This document shows, in pieces, positions 1 to 9,018 of a stretch of DNA of 64,000 bases. A model generated the notes under the pieces. The model did not search any database. It saw only the letters and a list, made by a program, of their open reading frames with translations, and was not told where the DNA came from. The position numbers and the translations under genes are program-made. The first letter of the stretch is position 1. Each line of letters begins with the position of its first letter. Source of the stretch: CAZYSK01 sp964649415 (GTDB lineage: Bacteria; Chloroflexota; Anaerolineae; B4-G1); the NCBI GenBank assembly GCA_964649415.1, contig CAZYSK010000021.1, forward strand, positions 17,708-81,707. Reading direction: 5' to 3'.

Positions 1-1487
1 GAGATCGTCACGACGTCACCCTCAATACCCTCGAACAGCCAGTGGTGGCGGGTGTCACGCTCCAGGTCCGCTCCCACCGAGTCCCCATAGGTCAGGACCC
101 CCTGAACCACCATCTCCGTCTGCTCCAGCGAGAGCTCGTACGTCCCGCCCTCCAATATCGCATCAAGAGCGACCACGCGATACGTACCATCGGCAGGCAG
201 TTGGTAGAACTCAATGAGCGCATCGAGATCCCGGCCGCTGTCGTCGTCCTCGGTGAGCAGTTGACCGTCGGGACCGTACAGCTCGAGATAGCAGTCCAGG
301 CTGTCGTCCAGCGCCCCCATCGCGATTGTAACCACGTCCCCCTCGCTGCCCGTGAAGAACCAGCCTTGCCCCAGGCCTTCTTCCAGAGATTTCTGAACCG
401 TCTCACCGTACGCGATGGCACCCCCCGTGGTCGGCTCGTCTGACACCTCCACATCGAGGGAATAGCCTCCCTCGCCGCTGTACGTCAACACGTGCACAAC
501 CAGAGTAACCGGCTCAAGCACGGGGAAGTCCGCAATCCGGGCATTCACGCCGTCGCCGCCGTCGTCGTCCTCTGCGATGAGCAGACCGTCCTCGGTGTAC
601 AGTTCCAAATAGAGATCCAGAGCCTCCGGGTCCGCGGCGTCCGCCTCGATGGTGACGTACTGCCCCTCCCCGGCATCCAGGTACCACACGTCCGTCCCAC
701 CCAGGGGCAACGTGCCCTGTATCGCTTCCCCGGGTTGGATCGTTCCCCGTTCCACCGGCTCCGGCACCTCGGGGGGGAAGAACGCCAGGCTGTCGAGCAT
801 GCGCTCGAAAACCGGACCGTACGAAGACCAATCGGCGTCCGGGGCACCACCAAACCCAACGCCGGCGACCTCGTCCCCCAGGGCAGTGAAGACGTAGCCA
901 TGTACCAGCGCATCTGTCCACGTGTCGGCCCAACTCACCTCAACACCCACACCAGGGGTCTCACCGAAGACCCATTCCTCGGTATCCCCGATCTCTGCCC
1001 GCTGTTCCTGGCGCAGTTCCTCCAGCAACGACTCCAGCATGTCATCTGGCGTCGCGGATGGACCAAACTCCAGGTCCACCTCGTCCCGGGAAAACGTGCC
1101 GACCGAGAGCATTGGCCCGTCCGTCGGGTCAAAGGACGGCGGGCCCCCTGTGGGGTCCGCAAAACTGACCATTCCCGGCTCGGCCTGATAGACCCAGTCC
1201 GCCGGGTATTGGACGCTGAATCCCTCCACGGAGTTGGTATACAGGACCAATTCAGCGGGTACGTCGGGGGCCACAGCCGGCTGAGGAGTTGGCGTGGGCT
1301 CCGCGGATGGCGAGGCGACAGGCAGCGGAGATGGAGAAGGCGACGGAGCCACGGACGGAGACGGGGAAGACGTAGCGCTCAGCCCACCGGGAATAGCGGG
1401 GCAGATACCGCACCCCAGACTCGCCAGCAGCAACGCCAGCACAACTGCACCAATCCACCATGGAGGCGAACCATGTCTGTCAATCAT
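1..1487 (-). CDS. Lipoprotein with pre-peptidase C-terminal (PPC)-like repeats, partial
   Basis: The gene reads leftward and is open at the window edge, so only the first 495 codons are visible. The ATG at 1487 follows a GGAGG ribosome site at good spacing. Residues 12-26 form a hydrophobic signal ending in LASLGC (Cys26 a likely lipidation site, imperfect lipobox), followed by a Ser/Pro/Thr-rich linker to about residue 80. Residues 85-235 look like a PsbP/photosystem-like beta domain (FSVQYPADWV, VGVEVSWADTW). From about residue 243 there are at least two and the start of a third repeat of the PPC type, with the typical GDVVTI, LDxYLELYGPDGxLL and EDDDSG blocks. PPC domains are beta-sandwiches of secreted proteins. 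I infer a surface-exposed, membrane-anchored protein of unknown role. The C-terminus and total repeat number are unknown. Confidence 0.85.
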   Translation of the reverse strand, partial: MIDRHGSPPWWIGAVVLALLLASLGCGICPAIPGGLSATSSPSPSVAPSPSPSPLPVASPSAEPTPTPQPAVAPDVPAELVLYTNSVEGFSVQYPADWVYQAEPGMVSFADPTGGPPSFDPTDGPMLSVGTFSRDEVDLEFGPSATPDDMLESLLEELRQEQRAEIGDTEEWVFGETPGVGVEVSWADTWTDALVHGYVFTALGDEVAGVGFGGAPDADWSSYGPVFERMLDSLAFFPPEVPEPVERGTIQPGEAIQGTLPLGGTDVWYLDAGEGQYVTIEADAADPEALDLYLELYTEDGLLIAEDDDGGDGVNARIADFPVLEPVTLVVHVLTYSGEGGYSLDVEVSDEPTTGGAIAYGETVQKSLEEGLGQGWFFTGSEGDVVTIAMGALDDSLDCYLELYGPDGQLLTEDDDSGRDLDALIEFYQLPADGTYRVVALDAILEGGTYELSLEQTEMVVQGVLTYGDSVGADLERDTRHHWLFEGIEGDVVTI

Positions 1488-1517
1488 CTCTCTATCCTCC
1501 CATCAGGCACAAACTGA

Positions 1518-1597
1518 ATGCAACTACCCGCGACCGCGCCATCCCGAAAAGCCGGATTCCTCCAACCCATGGGGCATCCGAGCGCGAGTAGTTGCAT
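1518..1597. repeat. 80-bp element with inverted terminal repeats
   Basis: The ends ATGCAACTACCCGCG (from 1518) and CGCGAGTAGTTGCAT (to 1597) are inverted copies of each other with one mismatch. The element lies upstream of the lipoprotein and downstream of enolase. It could be a MITE-like element or a structured leader; no coding potential is seen. Confidence 0.5.
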
Positions 1598-1637
1598 AGA
1601 TTAGGCCACAAGCGACGTGCCGCCAGACGACGATTGG

Positions 1638-2930
1638 TTAGCGCTTTAGGTTCGTGAAGGCCGCCAGGCCCGCGTACGCAGCTTCCTCGCCCAGCTCCTG
1701 CTCAATCCGCAGCAACTGGTTGTACTTGGCAACACGGTCGGAGCGACAGGGTGCCCCAGTCTTGATCTGGCCCGTGTTGAGCGCCACAGCCAGGTCCGCA
1801 ATCGTCGCATCCTCCGTCTCACCTGAGCGGTGGGAGACGACGACCGTCCAGCTTGCACGCTGCGCCAGTTGCACGGCGGCAATTGTCTCCGAGAGCGTCC
1901 CGATCTGGTTCACCTTGCACAGCAACGAGTTGCACGTGCCCAGGTCCATCCCCTTCTGCACCCGCGCCACGTTGGTCACCAGCAGATCATCACCCACGAT
2001 CTGAACGCGATCGCCCAGGCGCTCCATCATGAGCACCCAACTGTCCCAGTCATCCTCGGCCAGCCCGTCCTCGATGCTGATGATCGGGTATTTGCTCACC
2101 CAGTCCGCGTAGAACTCGACCATCTCCGCACCTGTGAGCGAGCGTCCCTCCTTCTTGAGGACATATTTCCCGTCCTCGAAGAACTCGCTCGCGGCGGGGT
2201 CCAGCGCGATGCGAACCTGCTCACCTGGCTTGTAGCCCGCCTTCTCGGCGGCCTCCAGAATAAGCTCGACGGCCTCCTCGTTCGCCTTCAGGCTGGGCGC
2301 GAAGCCGCCCTCGTCCCCGATACCCGTCGAATACCCCTTGGCCTTGAGCACGGCCTTCAACGCATGATAGACCTCGCTCCCCCAGCGCAGCGCCTCCGCG
2401 AAGGTCGGCGCGCCGACCGGCATGACCATGAACTCCTGCAAGTCAGGGCCATCCACCGCGTGTTTGCCGCCGTTGAGAATATTCATCATAGGCACCGGCA
2501 ACACGTGAGCGTGCACGCCGCCGATGTAGCGGTAAAGCGGCATCTGGAGCGCATTGGCCGCCGCGTGGGCCACCGCCAACGAGACGCCCAAGATCGCATT
2601 GGCACCCAGTTTCCCCTTGTTCGGCGTGCCGTCCAGTTCCAACAGCAGTGCGTCAATCCCGGCCTGATCGGTGGCGTCCCAGCCAAACAGCTCATCGGAG
2701 ATCACATCATTGACGTTGGCGACGGCCTGCAGCACGCCCTTGCCGCTGTAGCGTCCTTTGTCGCCGTCCCGCATCTCCAGCGCCTCGTGAACACCGGTAG
2801 AGGCTCCGGACGGGACAATCGCCCGCCCCCATGCGCCCCCTACCAGAAAGGCTTCCACCTCAACAGTAGGATTCCCACGCGAGTCCAAGACCTCGCGCGC
2901 AACGATCCCATCAATTTCCGTCTCGATCAT
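1638..2930 (-). CDS. eno: Enolase
   Basis: 430 residues, the usual enolase length. Converts 2-phosphoglycerate to phosphoenolpyruvate in the cytoplasm (glycolysis/gluconeogenesis). Visible signatures: DSRGNPTVEVE at the N-terminus, GIGDEGGFAPSL, the Mg ligands in SIEDGLAEDDW and VGDDLLVTN, catalytic Lys339 in KVNQIGTLSE, VSHRSGETED and the C-terminal IKTGAPCRSDR block. A start 21 bases further upstream is possible, but the ATG at 2930 is preceded by AAGGAG seven bases away and gives the canonical MIETEIDGI N-terminus. It is the last gene of a three-gene operon with the DRTGG protein (29 bases upstream) and the ADP-forming acyl-CoA synthetase, linking lower glycolysis with acetyl-CoA energy conservation. 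Confidence 0.97.
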   Translation of the reverse strand: MIETEIDGIVAREVLDSRGNPTVEVEAFLVGGAWGRAIVPSGASTGVHEALEMRDGDKGRYSGKGVLQAVANVNDVISDELFGWDATDQAGIDALLLELDGTPNKGKLGANAILGVSLAVAHAAANALQMPLYRYIGGVHAHVLPVPMMNILNGGKHAVDGPDLQEFMVMPVGAPTFAEALRWGSEVYHALKAVLKAKGYSTGIGDEGGFAPSLKANEEAVELILEAAEKAGYKPGEQVRIALDPAASEFFEDGKYVLKKEGRSLTGAEMVEFYADWVSKYPIISIEDGLAEDDWDSWVLMMERLGDRVQIVGDDLLVTNVARVQKGMDLGTCNSLLCKVNQIGTLSETIAAVQLAQRASWTVVVSHRSGETEDATIADLAVALNTGQIKTGAPCRSDRVAKYNQLLRIEQELGEEAAYAGLAAFTNLKR

Positions 2931-2959
2931 ACGTCTCCTTAACAATACCACGCGAAATC

Positions 2960-4042
2960 TCAGGTTAGCTCAAGCGCCTCGTAGAGACGCTTGAAGTCGA
3001 AGTACTCCTCCATCAACGCCTCGAAGCGCTTCAGCTTCGCCGTCTGCCCTAGTCGCGTCTTGCCAAAGACTTCCTCAATGGCCTCAACTGTCTGTATGGT
3101 ACTCCCGCGCACCAGCAACACCGGAACACCGGCTTCCTCAGCGTGACGCAATACCTCGGCCATCGGACGCAGATTGCCGGTCAGTATCAAGCACTTGGCC
3201 GCCGTCTCCAGAGCCACCAACTGCATGTCGGCACGATCACCGCCGGTGATCATCGCCTTGCTGCCGGACACGCGTCGTATGTGCGGCAGGGCCTGCTCCA
3301 CGCTCATGGCACCAACCAGCAACTGCTCGACCAGGACATCCTTCTTATCCGGCAGTGCGAGGAACTCAGCGTGCAGCACTTCCGCCATCTCTCCCACGCT
3401 GATCGCCTGAAGCTGCTCGCGTCGAGGGAGCGCACCCACCACCGGGACACCTCGCTCCTCCAGACACTGGCGACAAGTTCGCTGCAACAGATCCATTGAC
3501 TGCTCCGGCACGGCGTTGATGACCACGCCCAGCATCCGATCTCCCAACTGCTGTTGTGCCGCGATACAGGCATCCCCCATGCTCACCTGGTTGCGGAAAC
3601 GCAGCATCGTCAACGCCGGCACGTCCAGGGCATCCGCCACCCGCGTAGGGGCGATATTGAAACTGAGCCCCTCCCGAAGCGAGTGCCCACCCTCCAGCAG
3701 AACGATGTCCTTGCCGTCGATGGCCCGCTCATACTTCGCCGCGACTTCCGGCATGAGATCGCGATCGGTGCAGCCACAGCGCATCTCGCGCACGAGCTTG
3801 GGGGTAAGGATGATGCCTACCAAGTCCTCTACGGACTCTTCCAAACCCAGCATGCGGCGCACAAAGGCGGCATCCTCGTCGTGCACGCGGCCGGGAATCG
3901 GTTCCCAGTGATGGACAGAGACTGGCTTGAAGTAGCCGACCTTGTACCCCTCATGCTGAAAACGCCGCGCCAGCGCCAAGCAAACAGCTGTCTTGCCGCT
4001 GAATCTGTGCATGGAAGTTACGTACAACGCTTTCATCGTCAT
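2960..4042 (-). CDS. BioD-like P-loop / DRTGG domain protein (phosphotransacetylase N-terminal type)
   Basis: About 360 residues. The N-terminal half is a P-loop NTPase of the dethiobiotin-synthase/AAA_26 type: LYVTSMHRFSGKTAVCLAL near residues 5-24, then GYFKPVS and VLLEGG. The C-terminal third (about 220-330) is a DRTGG domain, seen as SKAMITGGDRADMQLVALETAAKCLILTGN. This arrangement matches the regulatory N-terminal part of long phosphotransacetylases, but the catalytic PTA_PTB domain is absent. Standing alone next to an ADP-forming acyl-CoA synthetase, it is probably a sensor or regulator of acetyl-CoA/acyl-phosphate metabolism; this is inference. AAGGAG lies five bases before the ATG at 4042; GTG at 4045 and ATG at 4036 are alternatives. 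Confidence 0.85.
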   Translation of the reverse strand: MTMKALYVTSMHRFSGKTAVCLALARRFQHEGYKVGYFKPVSVHHWEPIPGRVHDEDAAFVRRMLGLEESVEDLVGIILTPKLVREMRCGCTDRDLMPEVAAKYERAIDGKDIVLLEGGHSLREGLSFNIAPTRVADALDVPALTMLRFRNQVSMGDACIAAQQQLGDRMLGVVINAVPEQSMDLLQRTCRQCLEERGVPVVGALPRREQLQAISVGEMAEVLHAEFLALPDKKDVLVEQLLVGAMSVEQALPHIRRVSGSKAMITGGDRADMQLVALETAAKCLILTGNLRPMAEVLRHAEEAGVPVLLVRGSTIQTVEAIEEVFGKTRLGQTAKLKRFEALMEEYFDFKRLYEALELT

Positions 4043-4114
4043 CACCTCTCCTTAACTAGATGATTGCCCCTTCATCTCCCCCGCTCCATTGGGGCATCCG
4101 AGGGTGGGCGGACC

Positions 4115-6208
4115 TCAAGAGGCCAAGACCAGCCGCATGTCAATCGCCATCGCCCCATGTCCCTCTTCAAACACCATCAACGGGTTGATGTCCAGCTCCA
4201 CGATCTCAGGGAAATCGGTTACCAACCGGCTAATCCGCAGCAACGCATCCACCATAGCCTCGTGGTCGGCGGGCGCCTCGCCCCGGACGCCCTCCAGCAG
4301 GCGATAGGAGCGGATCTCCCGGATCATCTCCTCCGCCTCCTGGCGGCTAAAGGGGGCCACGCGGAAGGCGACGTCCTTCAGCGCCTCCACGTAGATACCG
4401 CCCAGGCCAAAGGCAACCAGGGGCCCGAACTGCGGGTCACGGCTCATCCCCACCAACACCTCACGGCCGCCCGTCACCATCTGCTGCACCTGACAGCCCC
4501 AGATTCGCGCGTCTGGCATGTAGCGCCCGGCCCGATACACGATCAGGTCAAATGCATCCCGCACGTCATCCGGCGAACGCAGGTTCAGCTTGACGCCACC
4601 GACGTCAGTCTTGTGCAGAATGTCCGGCGAGGCCACCTTCATCACGAGCGGATACCCCATCTCCTCCGCAATCTCGACCGCCTCGTCGGATGTCTTGGCC
4701 AGACGTGACTGGGGAACCGTGAATCCGTACGCCTCCAAGACCGTCCAGGCCTCGGCGTCACCGATGGAGACGCGCCCCTCCGACCGCACGCGCTCGAACA
4801 GCTCCCGGACCACAGGTATGCACGTAACGCAGGGCTCCGGCGTGAAGATCGGCCGCTGCTGCTCGCGCCGGAAGTCTCTCATCGCCGCCAGAGCCGCCGC
4901 CGCCCGCTCGGGGAACGGATAATTGGGCACGCCATATTGCCACAGCACGTCCACGCCGGCCTCGATGCGCGCCTCCCCCATGAAACAGCCCAGGACCGGC
5001 TTGTCCGACTCCTGGGCCATGCGGCCGACCGCGTGAGCCGTCTCTTCAATCTCCGTCATCGCCTGAGGAGTGACGATCACCATCAACCCATCCACATTGG
5101 GGTCGTTCAGCACCAGATGAATCGCACGCTCGTACCGGTCCGCCAGGGCGTCCCCCAATACGTCCACCGGATTGGCGACGCTGGCCGCACCCGGTAGATA
5201 CTCCGTCAACGCCACAGTCGTCTCCGCGCTGAGCCGGCAGATCTCCATATCCCCGTGCTCCAACGCATCGGTAGCCAGAATGCCCGGACCACCCGCGTTG
5301 GTGACGATGCCGATGCGATCGCCTTTTAGGAGCGGCTGGTATGCGAAAGCCCGCGCGTAGTCGAAGAGCGCCTCCATCGATGTCGCCCGCAGGACACCTG
5401 CCTGCCGAAAGGCCGCTTTGTAAGCCGCCTCGGAGCCGGCCAGGCTTCCCGTGTGCGACGACACCGCCCGCGAGCCCGAAGCCGTCACGCCGGACTTGAT
5501 CGCCACAACCGGCTTGTGCCGCGTCACCCGGCGCGCCACCTCGATGAACCTCTGGCCATCGGGCAGCCCCTCGACGTAGATCAAGATCACGCGTGAGTCG
5601 TCGTCGTCCCCCCACGCGTCCAACAGGTCAATCTCACTCACGTCCGCCTTGTTGCCCAGGCTGGCGAACTTGGAGAAACCGATGCGGCCGGCCATCGCCA
5701 TGTCCAGCACGGCCGTGCCCAGCGCACCCGACTGGGACATGAAAGCGATGGGACCGCCGGGCGGCATACCCGCAGCGAACGTCGCGTTCAGCGGTGTGGC
5801 GGTGTCAATCACGCCCAGACAGTTGGGACCGATCAGGCGCAAGTTGTACTTGCGAGCCATCTCAATCAACTCCATCTCCCGTTCCAGCCCATCGCGCCCG
5901 GCCTCACGGAAGCCAGCGCTGATCACCACGACGGACGGGATCTCCTTCTGCCCGCACTGCTCCAACACCGCCGGCACGAAGCGATAGGGAATGACGATGA
6001 CGGCCAGATCCACGGGATCCGGGATGTCCAACACGGAAGGATACGCCTTCAAGCCCAAGATCTCATCGGCCTTGGGGTTAACCGGGTAGAGATGGCCTGG
6101 GAAGCCCGCATCCATCAGATTGGCCAATACAGAATAACCAAGCTTCTCGGGTTCGCGAGAGGCACCGACAACCGCGACCGAGTCAGGTTTGAAAAACGTG
6201 GCTAGCAT
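4115..6208 (-). CDS. ADP-forming acetate/acyl-CoA synthetase (alpha-beta fusion)
   Basis: 697 residues. Forms ATP and a carboxylic acid from acyl-CoA, ADP and Pi (or the reverse) without acetyl phosphate. In order: CoA-binding Rossmann domain (about 1-130, VAVVGASREPEKLG and LIGPNCLGV), two succinyl-CoA-ligase-like domains (about 150-450) with the phosphorylated His252 in SSHTGSLAGS, and an ATP-grasp domain (about 475-697, MGYPLVMKVASPDILHKTDVGGV). Alpha and beta parts are fused, as in many archaea and Chloroflexota. It is the first gene of an operon with the DRTGG protein and enolase, suggesting substrate-level phosphorylation during fermentation. The substrate (acetate or another acid) cannot be read from sequence. 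Confidence 0.94.
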   Translation of the reverse strand: MLATFFKPDSVAVVGASREPEKLGYSVLANLMDAGFPGHLYPVNPKADEILGLKAYPSVLDIPDPVDLAVIVIPYRFVPAVLEQCGQKEIPSVVVISAGFREAGRDGLEREMELIEMARKYNLRLIGPNCLGVIDTATPLNATFAAGMPPGGPIAFMSQSGALGTAVLDMAMAGRIGFSKFASLGNKADVSEIDLLDAWGDDDDSRVILIYVEGLPDGQRFIEVARRVTRHKPVVAIKSGVTASGSRAVSSHTGSLAGSEAAYKAAFRQAGVLRATSMEALFDYARAFAYQPLLKGDRIGIVTNAGGPGILATDALEHGDMEICRLSAETTVALTEYLPGAASVANPVDVLGDALADRYERAIHLVLNDPNVDGLMVIVTPQAMTEIEETAHAVGRMAQESDKPVLGCFMGEARIEAGVDVLWQYGVPNYPFPERAAAALAAMRDFRREQQRPIFTPEPCVTCIPVVRELFERVRSEGRVSIGDAEAWTVLEAYGFTVPQSRLAKTSDEAVEIAEEMGYPLVMKVASPDILHKTDVGGVKLNLRSPDDVRDAFDLIVYRAGRYMPDARIWGCQVQQMVTGGREVLVGMSRDPQFGPLVAFGLGGIYVEALKDVAFRVAPFSRQEAEEMIREIRSYRLLEGVRGEAPADHEAMVDALLRISRLVTDFPEIVELDINPLMVFEEGHGAMAIDMRLVLAS

Positions 6209-6231
6209 AGCCCCCTCACAACTTGGAAGAT

Positions 6232-6258
6232 ATCATATCACACTCGCACTGACGTCAA
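6232..6258 (-). promoter_or_regulatory. Possible promoter of the acyl-CoA synthetase operon
   Basis: On the minus strand TTGACG (6258-6253) is followed after 15 bases by TATGAT (6237-6232). The spacer is shorter than the optimum of 17, so this is a tentative sigma-70-type call. It sits 24 bases upstream of the first ATG of the operon. Confidence 0.4.
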
Positions 6259-6320
6259 TGGTACACGAAAAGACAGGTTTTGACAAGCGAAAAGCTCGGG
6301 ACGCCGTGCCCATCGCTCAT

Positions 6321-6349
6321 TTGTCATTGTACGCCATGCATGCTATAAT
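6321..6349 (+). promoter_or_regulatory. Promoter of tmRNA
   Basis: TTGTCA (6321-6326), a 17-base spacer and a perfect TATAAT (6344-6349) with an extended TGC just before it. The -10 box ends 10 bases before the mature tmRNA 5' end at 6360. Confidence 0.9.
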
Positions 6350-6359
6350 TGCCACCCTA

Positions 6360-6780
6360 GGGGATGACAGGCTTCGACGGGGAAGGCTGGTCAGAGATGG
6401 CAAGCCGGGGCGCTCTGCCCTCGTTAACAACGGAGCACACTTTCCAAAGTGCCAATAACACTTGGATCCCTGTCCCGCAGGCCGCGGTAGCGGCTGCTCC
6501 AATGGCAGCCTAACCCGACCTTAAGGGCAAACTGACCGCGTAAGCGGTCACGTCCCCCCCGATCTCGCGCTGGTGGGTCGGGGCAAGGACGTCACAATGC
6601 CAGCGTGCGGCGTTCCGATGCCGATAGGGACGCTCAAGCGGGAGTTTCGGCTCCCATCGGCTAGGTCTGGATGGTGCGCGGTCGGCAGCGTTTCCCCAGG
6701 CGACAACACAAGAGCCGACTAAGCTTGTAGAGGTCTGTGATCGAGTTTCTCGGACGCGGGTTCGATTCCCGCCATCTCCA
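6360..6780 (+). ncRNA. ssrA: Transfer-messenger RNA
   Basis: A 421-base tmRNA that rescues stalled ribosomes. The acceptor stem pairs GGGGATG (6360-6366) with CATCTCC (6773-6779, one G-U pair); A6780 is the discriminator and CCA is not encoded. The 5' segment has the typical GACAGGCTTCGACGGGG, and the T arm reads GCGGGTTCGATTCCCGC. The tag reading frame fits 6451-6513 and gives ANNTWIPVPQAAVAAAPMAA followed by TAA. It ends in MAA instead of the more common LAA. The region between holds the pseudoknot segments. Confidence 0.95.
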
Positions 6781-6846
6781 TCATCGCACACGAGGCCGGC
6801 ATCTGGTGGTGTCGGCCTCGTTGTACGTGCCGAGGAAAGGGAGACG

Positions 6847-7695
6847 ATGATGGACAGCGCAACCCTGCGAGAGCAGATCGAAACCCAGGCTACGCTCGAA
6901 AACGGCACGCGCAGCATTCGCCTCCGGCAGGTGCACGAACTGGCCGCCATGTGTGGCTGCTCCATCCGCGAGGTCGAACTGGCCGCGCTGGAAGCGGACG
7001 TCGTCCCTCGGCGCTACCTGCGCAATCTCGGCACGGTTGGCCCCGACGGGCAGGCCAGGCTGTTGCGAGCCAGCGTGGCAGTCGTGGGGTTGGGCGGACT
7101 CGGGGGGTACGTGGTAGAGGCTCTGGCCCGCACAGGCGTGGGACGGCTGATCCTGATAGACGGCGACTCGTTCGAGGACCACAACCTCAACCGGCAGACC
7201 CTGAGCGCCCCGATTGTCCTGGGCACAAGCAAAGCGCACGTCGCCGCGCAACGCGTCGCCCAGATCAACAGCGCTGTCGAGGTAACGAGCCACGCCGTGG
7301 CACTGACCCGCGACAACCTGCCCCACCTGCTGGAGGGAGCCGAGGTCGTCGTGGACGGCCTCGACCGCCTGCCCATCCGCCTGACCCTGCAGGACGGGGC
7401 AGGGGCAATTGGCATTCCGATGGTCCACGGGAGCATCGCCGGCTTCATGGGCCAGGTGATGACCATCTTTCCCGGCGATCCTGGTCTGCACAGCCTGTAC
7501 GGCGATCCAGGCGATCTGCCGGAGCAGGGGCTTGAGGTGGAACTCGGCAACCTGGCCGCGACAGCGATGCTCGTGGCAGCCTGGGAGGCTCAGGAGGTAA
7601 TCAAGATCCTGCTGGACCGGGGAACGTTGCTGCGCCACCGGCTGCTGGTGATAGACATGGAATCCGGCACGTGCGATATCCTGCGCCTCGGTTAG
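6847..7695 (+). CDS. ThiF/MoeB/HesA-family adenylyltransferase
   Basis: 282 residues. ThiF/MoeB/E1-like enzymes use ATP to adenylate the C-terminus of a ubiquitin-like sulfur carrier. Residues 80-90 give the nucleotide-binding VVGLGGLGGYV, followed by LILIDGDSFEDHNLNRQTL (the D and the N-R-Q of the E1 superfamily) and VVDGLDRLPIRLTL. An unusual 60-residue N-terminal helical segment precedes the Rossmann core. The paired CxxC zinc motifs of MoeB are not evident. GGGAG precedes tandem ATG codons at 6847/6850. The partner carrier protein is not in the window, so thiamine, molybdopterin or another sulfur pathway cannot be assigned. Confidence 0.87.
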   Translation: MMDSATLREQIETQATLENGTRSIRLRQVHELAAMCGCSIREVELAALEADVVPRRYLRNLGTVGPDGQARLLRASVAVVGLGGLGGYVVEALARTGVGRLILIDGDSFEDHNLNRQTLSAPIVLGTSKAHVAAQRVAQINSAVEVTSHAVALTRDNLPHLLEGAEVVVDGLDRLPIRLTLQDGAGAIGIPMVHGSIAGFMGQVMTIFPGDPGLHSLYGDPGDLPEQGLEVELGNLAATAMLVAAWEAQEVIKILLDRGTLLRHRLLVIDMESGTCDILRLG

Positions 7696-7746
7696 CCAGT
7701 GACCGTGTCGTGCCTGGCGCCGTGTGACATCCAACTGAGAACAAAG

Positions 7747-8982
7747 ATGAAGATTCGCAAATACGACCCAAACAGGGACAAAGACGCCGCTCACCGCATC
7801 TGGCACGAGGTAGGCTGGATTGAGAAGGACAAAGAGAAAGAACAGGCCATGGACCTGTTCATCGGATCCATGCGCGCGCTCGTGGCCGAGCTCAACGACG
7901 AGGCCGAGTGCCTGGTCCTCAGTGCACCCGGTACCGTCCACTATCTGGACGAAGAACTCCCATTTTCCGCCGTCATGAGCGTCACGACCAGCCGCGTCGC
8001 GCGCAAACAAGGGCTAGCGAGCAGGCTCACAGCTCGGCTGGTGGCCGACGACGCCGCCGACGGCGCGCTGGTCGCCGGGCTCGGGATCTTCGAGCAGGGC
8101 TTCTACAACCAGCTCGGCTTCGGCAGCGGCGGCTACGAGCACTGGATCAGTTTTGATCCTTCGCGTCTCAGGATCGGCGTGCGAGCCCGCGTACCACGGC
8201 GGATCACGCCGGATGACTGGGCCATCGTGCACGCCTCGCGCCTGGCACGTCTCCGCGGCCACGGAGCGTGCAACCTGAACCCGCCCGAGATCACGCAGGC
8301 CGAGATGATCTGGAGCAAGAACGGCTTTGGCCTCGGCTACGCCGATGGCCCCGGCGGCGAACTCACCCACCACGTCTGGTGCCGGACGAAGGACAACGAA
8401 AGCGGCCCCTACACGATCCTCTGGCTCTCGTTTCAGACGCCTGACCAGTTCCTGGAGCTGATGGCACTGCTGAAGAGCCTGGGCGACCAGGTGCGGCTGG
8501 TGCGAATGGTTGAGCCACCAGGTATCCAGATCCAGGACTTGATCGTGCAGCCCATCAAGCAGCGCCAGGTAAGCGAAAAGTCGGAGTTCGAGGCGCGCGT
8601 CAACGCGCTGTCCTATTGGCAGATGCGGATATGCGATCTACGCGGTTGCCTGGAGCGGACTCACCTGCGAGGCAACGAGGTACGCTTTAACCTCGCCCTC
8701 AGCGATCCCATCGAGCGCTTCCTCGGCCAAAGCGCGCCCTGGCGGGGCGTCACGGGCGACTACGTAGTCACCCTGGGGCCATCCTCAGGAGCCGAACAGG
8801 GCACGGACGCGTGCCTGCCCACGCTGACCACGTCGGTGGGCGCGTTCACGCGCATGTGGCTCGGCGTCCGCCCAGCGACCGGCCTGGCCGTGACCGATAG
8901 ACTCTACGGCCCCCCGGAACTGCTGCAGGAACTCGACTGGGCGCTGCGGCTCCCCGAGCCCAAGCCGGAGTGGGAATTCTGA
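7747..8982 (+). CDS. Eis-like GNAT N-acetyltransferase
   Basis: About 411 residues, the length of Eis-type enzymes, which join two GNAT domains and a C-terminal sterol-carrier-like domain. The first GNAT core shows FSAVMSVTTSRVARKQGLASRLTARLVADDAADGALVAGLGIFEQGFYNQLGFG-type features (the acetyl-CoA loop RKQGLA at roughly 80-90 and YNQLGFG). A second acyltransferase-like half follows, and the C-terminal part (about 290-400) fits SCP2-like folds. I chose ATG 7747 because MKIRKYDPNRD begins the fold; an in-frame GTG at 7699 would add 16 residues. The acceptor substrate is unknown. Confidence 0.82.
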   Translation: MKIRKYDPNRDKDAAHRIWHEVGWIEKDKEKEQAMDLFIGSMRALVAELNDEAECLVLSAPGTVHYLDEELPFSAVMSVTTSRVARKQGLASRLTARLVADDAADGALVAGLGIFEQGFYNQLGFGSGGYEHWISFDPSRLRIGVRARVPRRITPDDWAIVHASRLARLRGHGACNLNPPEITQAEMIWSKNGFGLGYADGPGGELTHHVWCRTKDNESGPYTILWLSFQTPDQFLELMALLKSLGDQVRLVRMVEPPGIQIQDLIVQPIKQRQVSEKSEFEARVNALSYWQMRICDLRGCLERTHLRGNEVRFNLALSDPIERFLGQSAPWRGVTGDYVVTLGPSSGAEQGTDACLPTLTTSVGAFTRMWLGVRPATGLAVTDRLYGPPELLQELDWALRLPEPKPEWEF

Positions 8983-9018
8983 CGACTTCTGAAGACCTCT
9001 GATCAAGGCAGGACGGAT

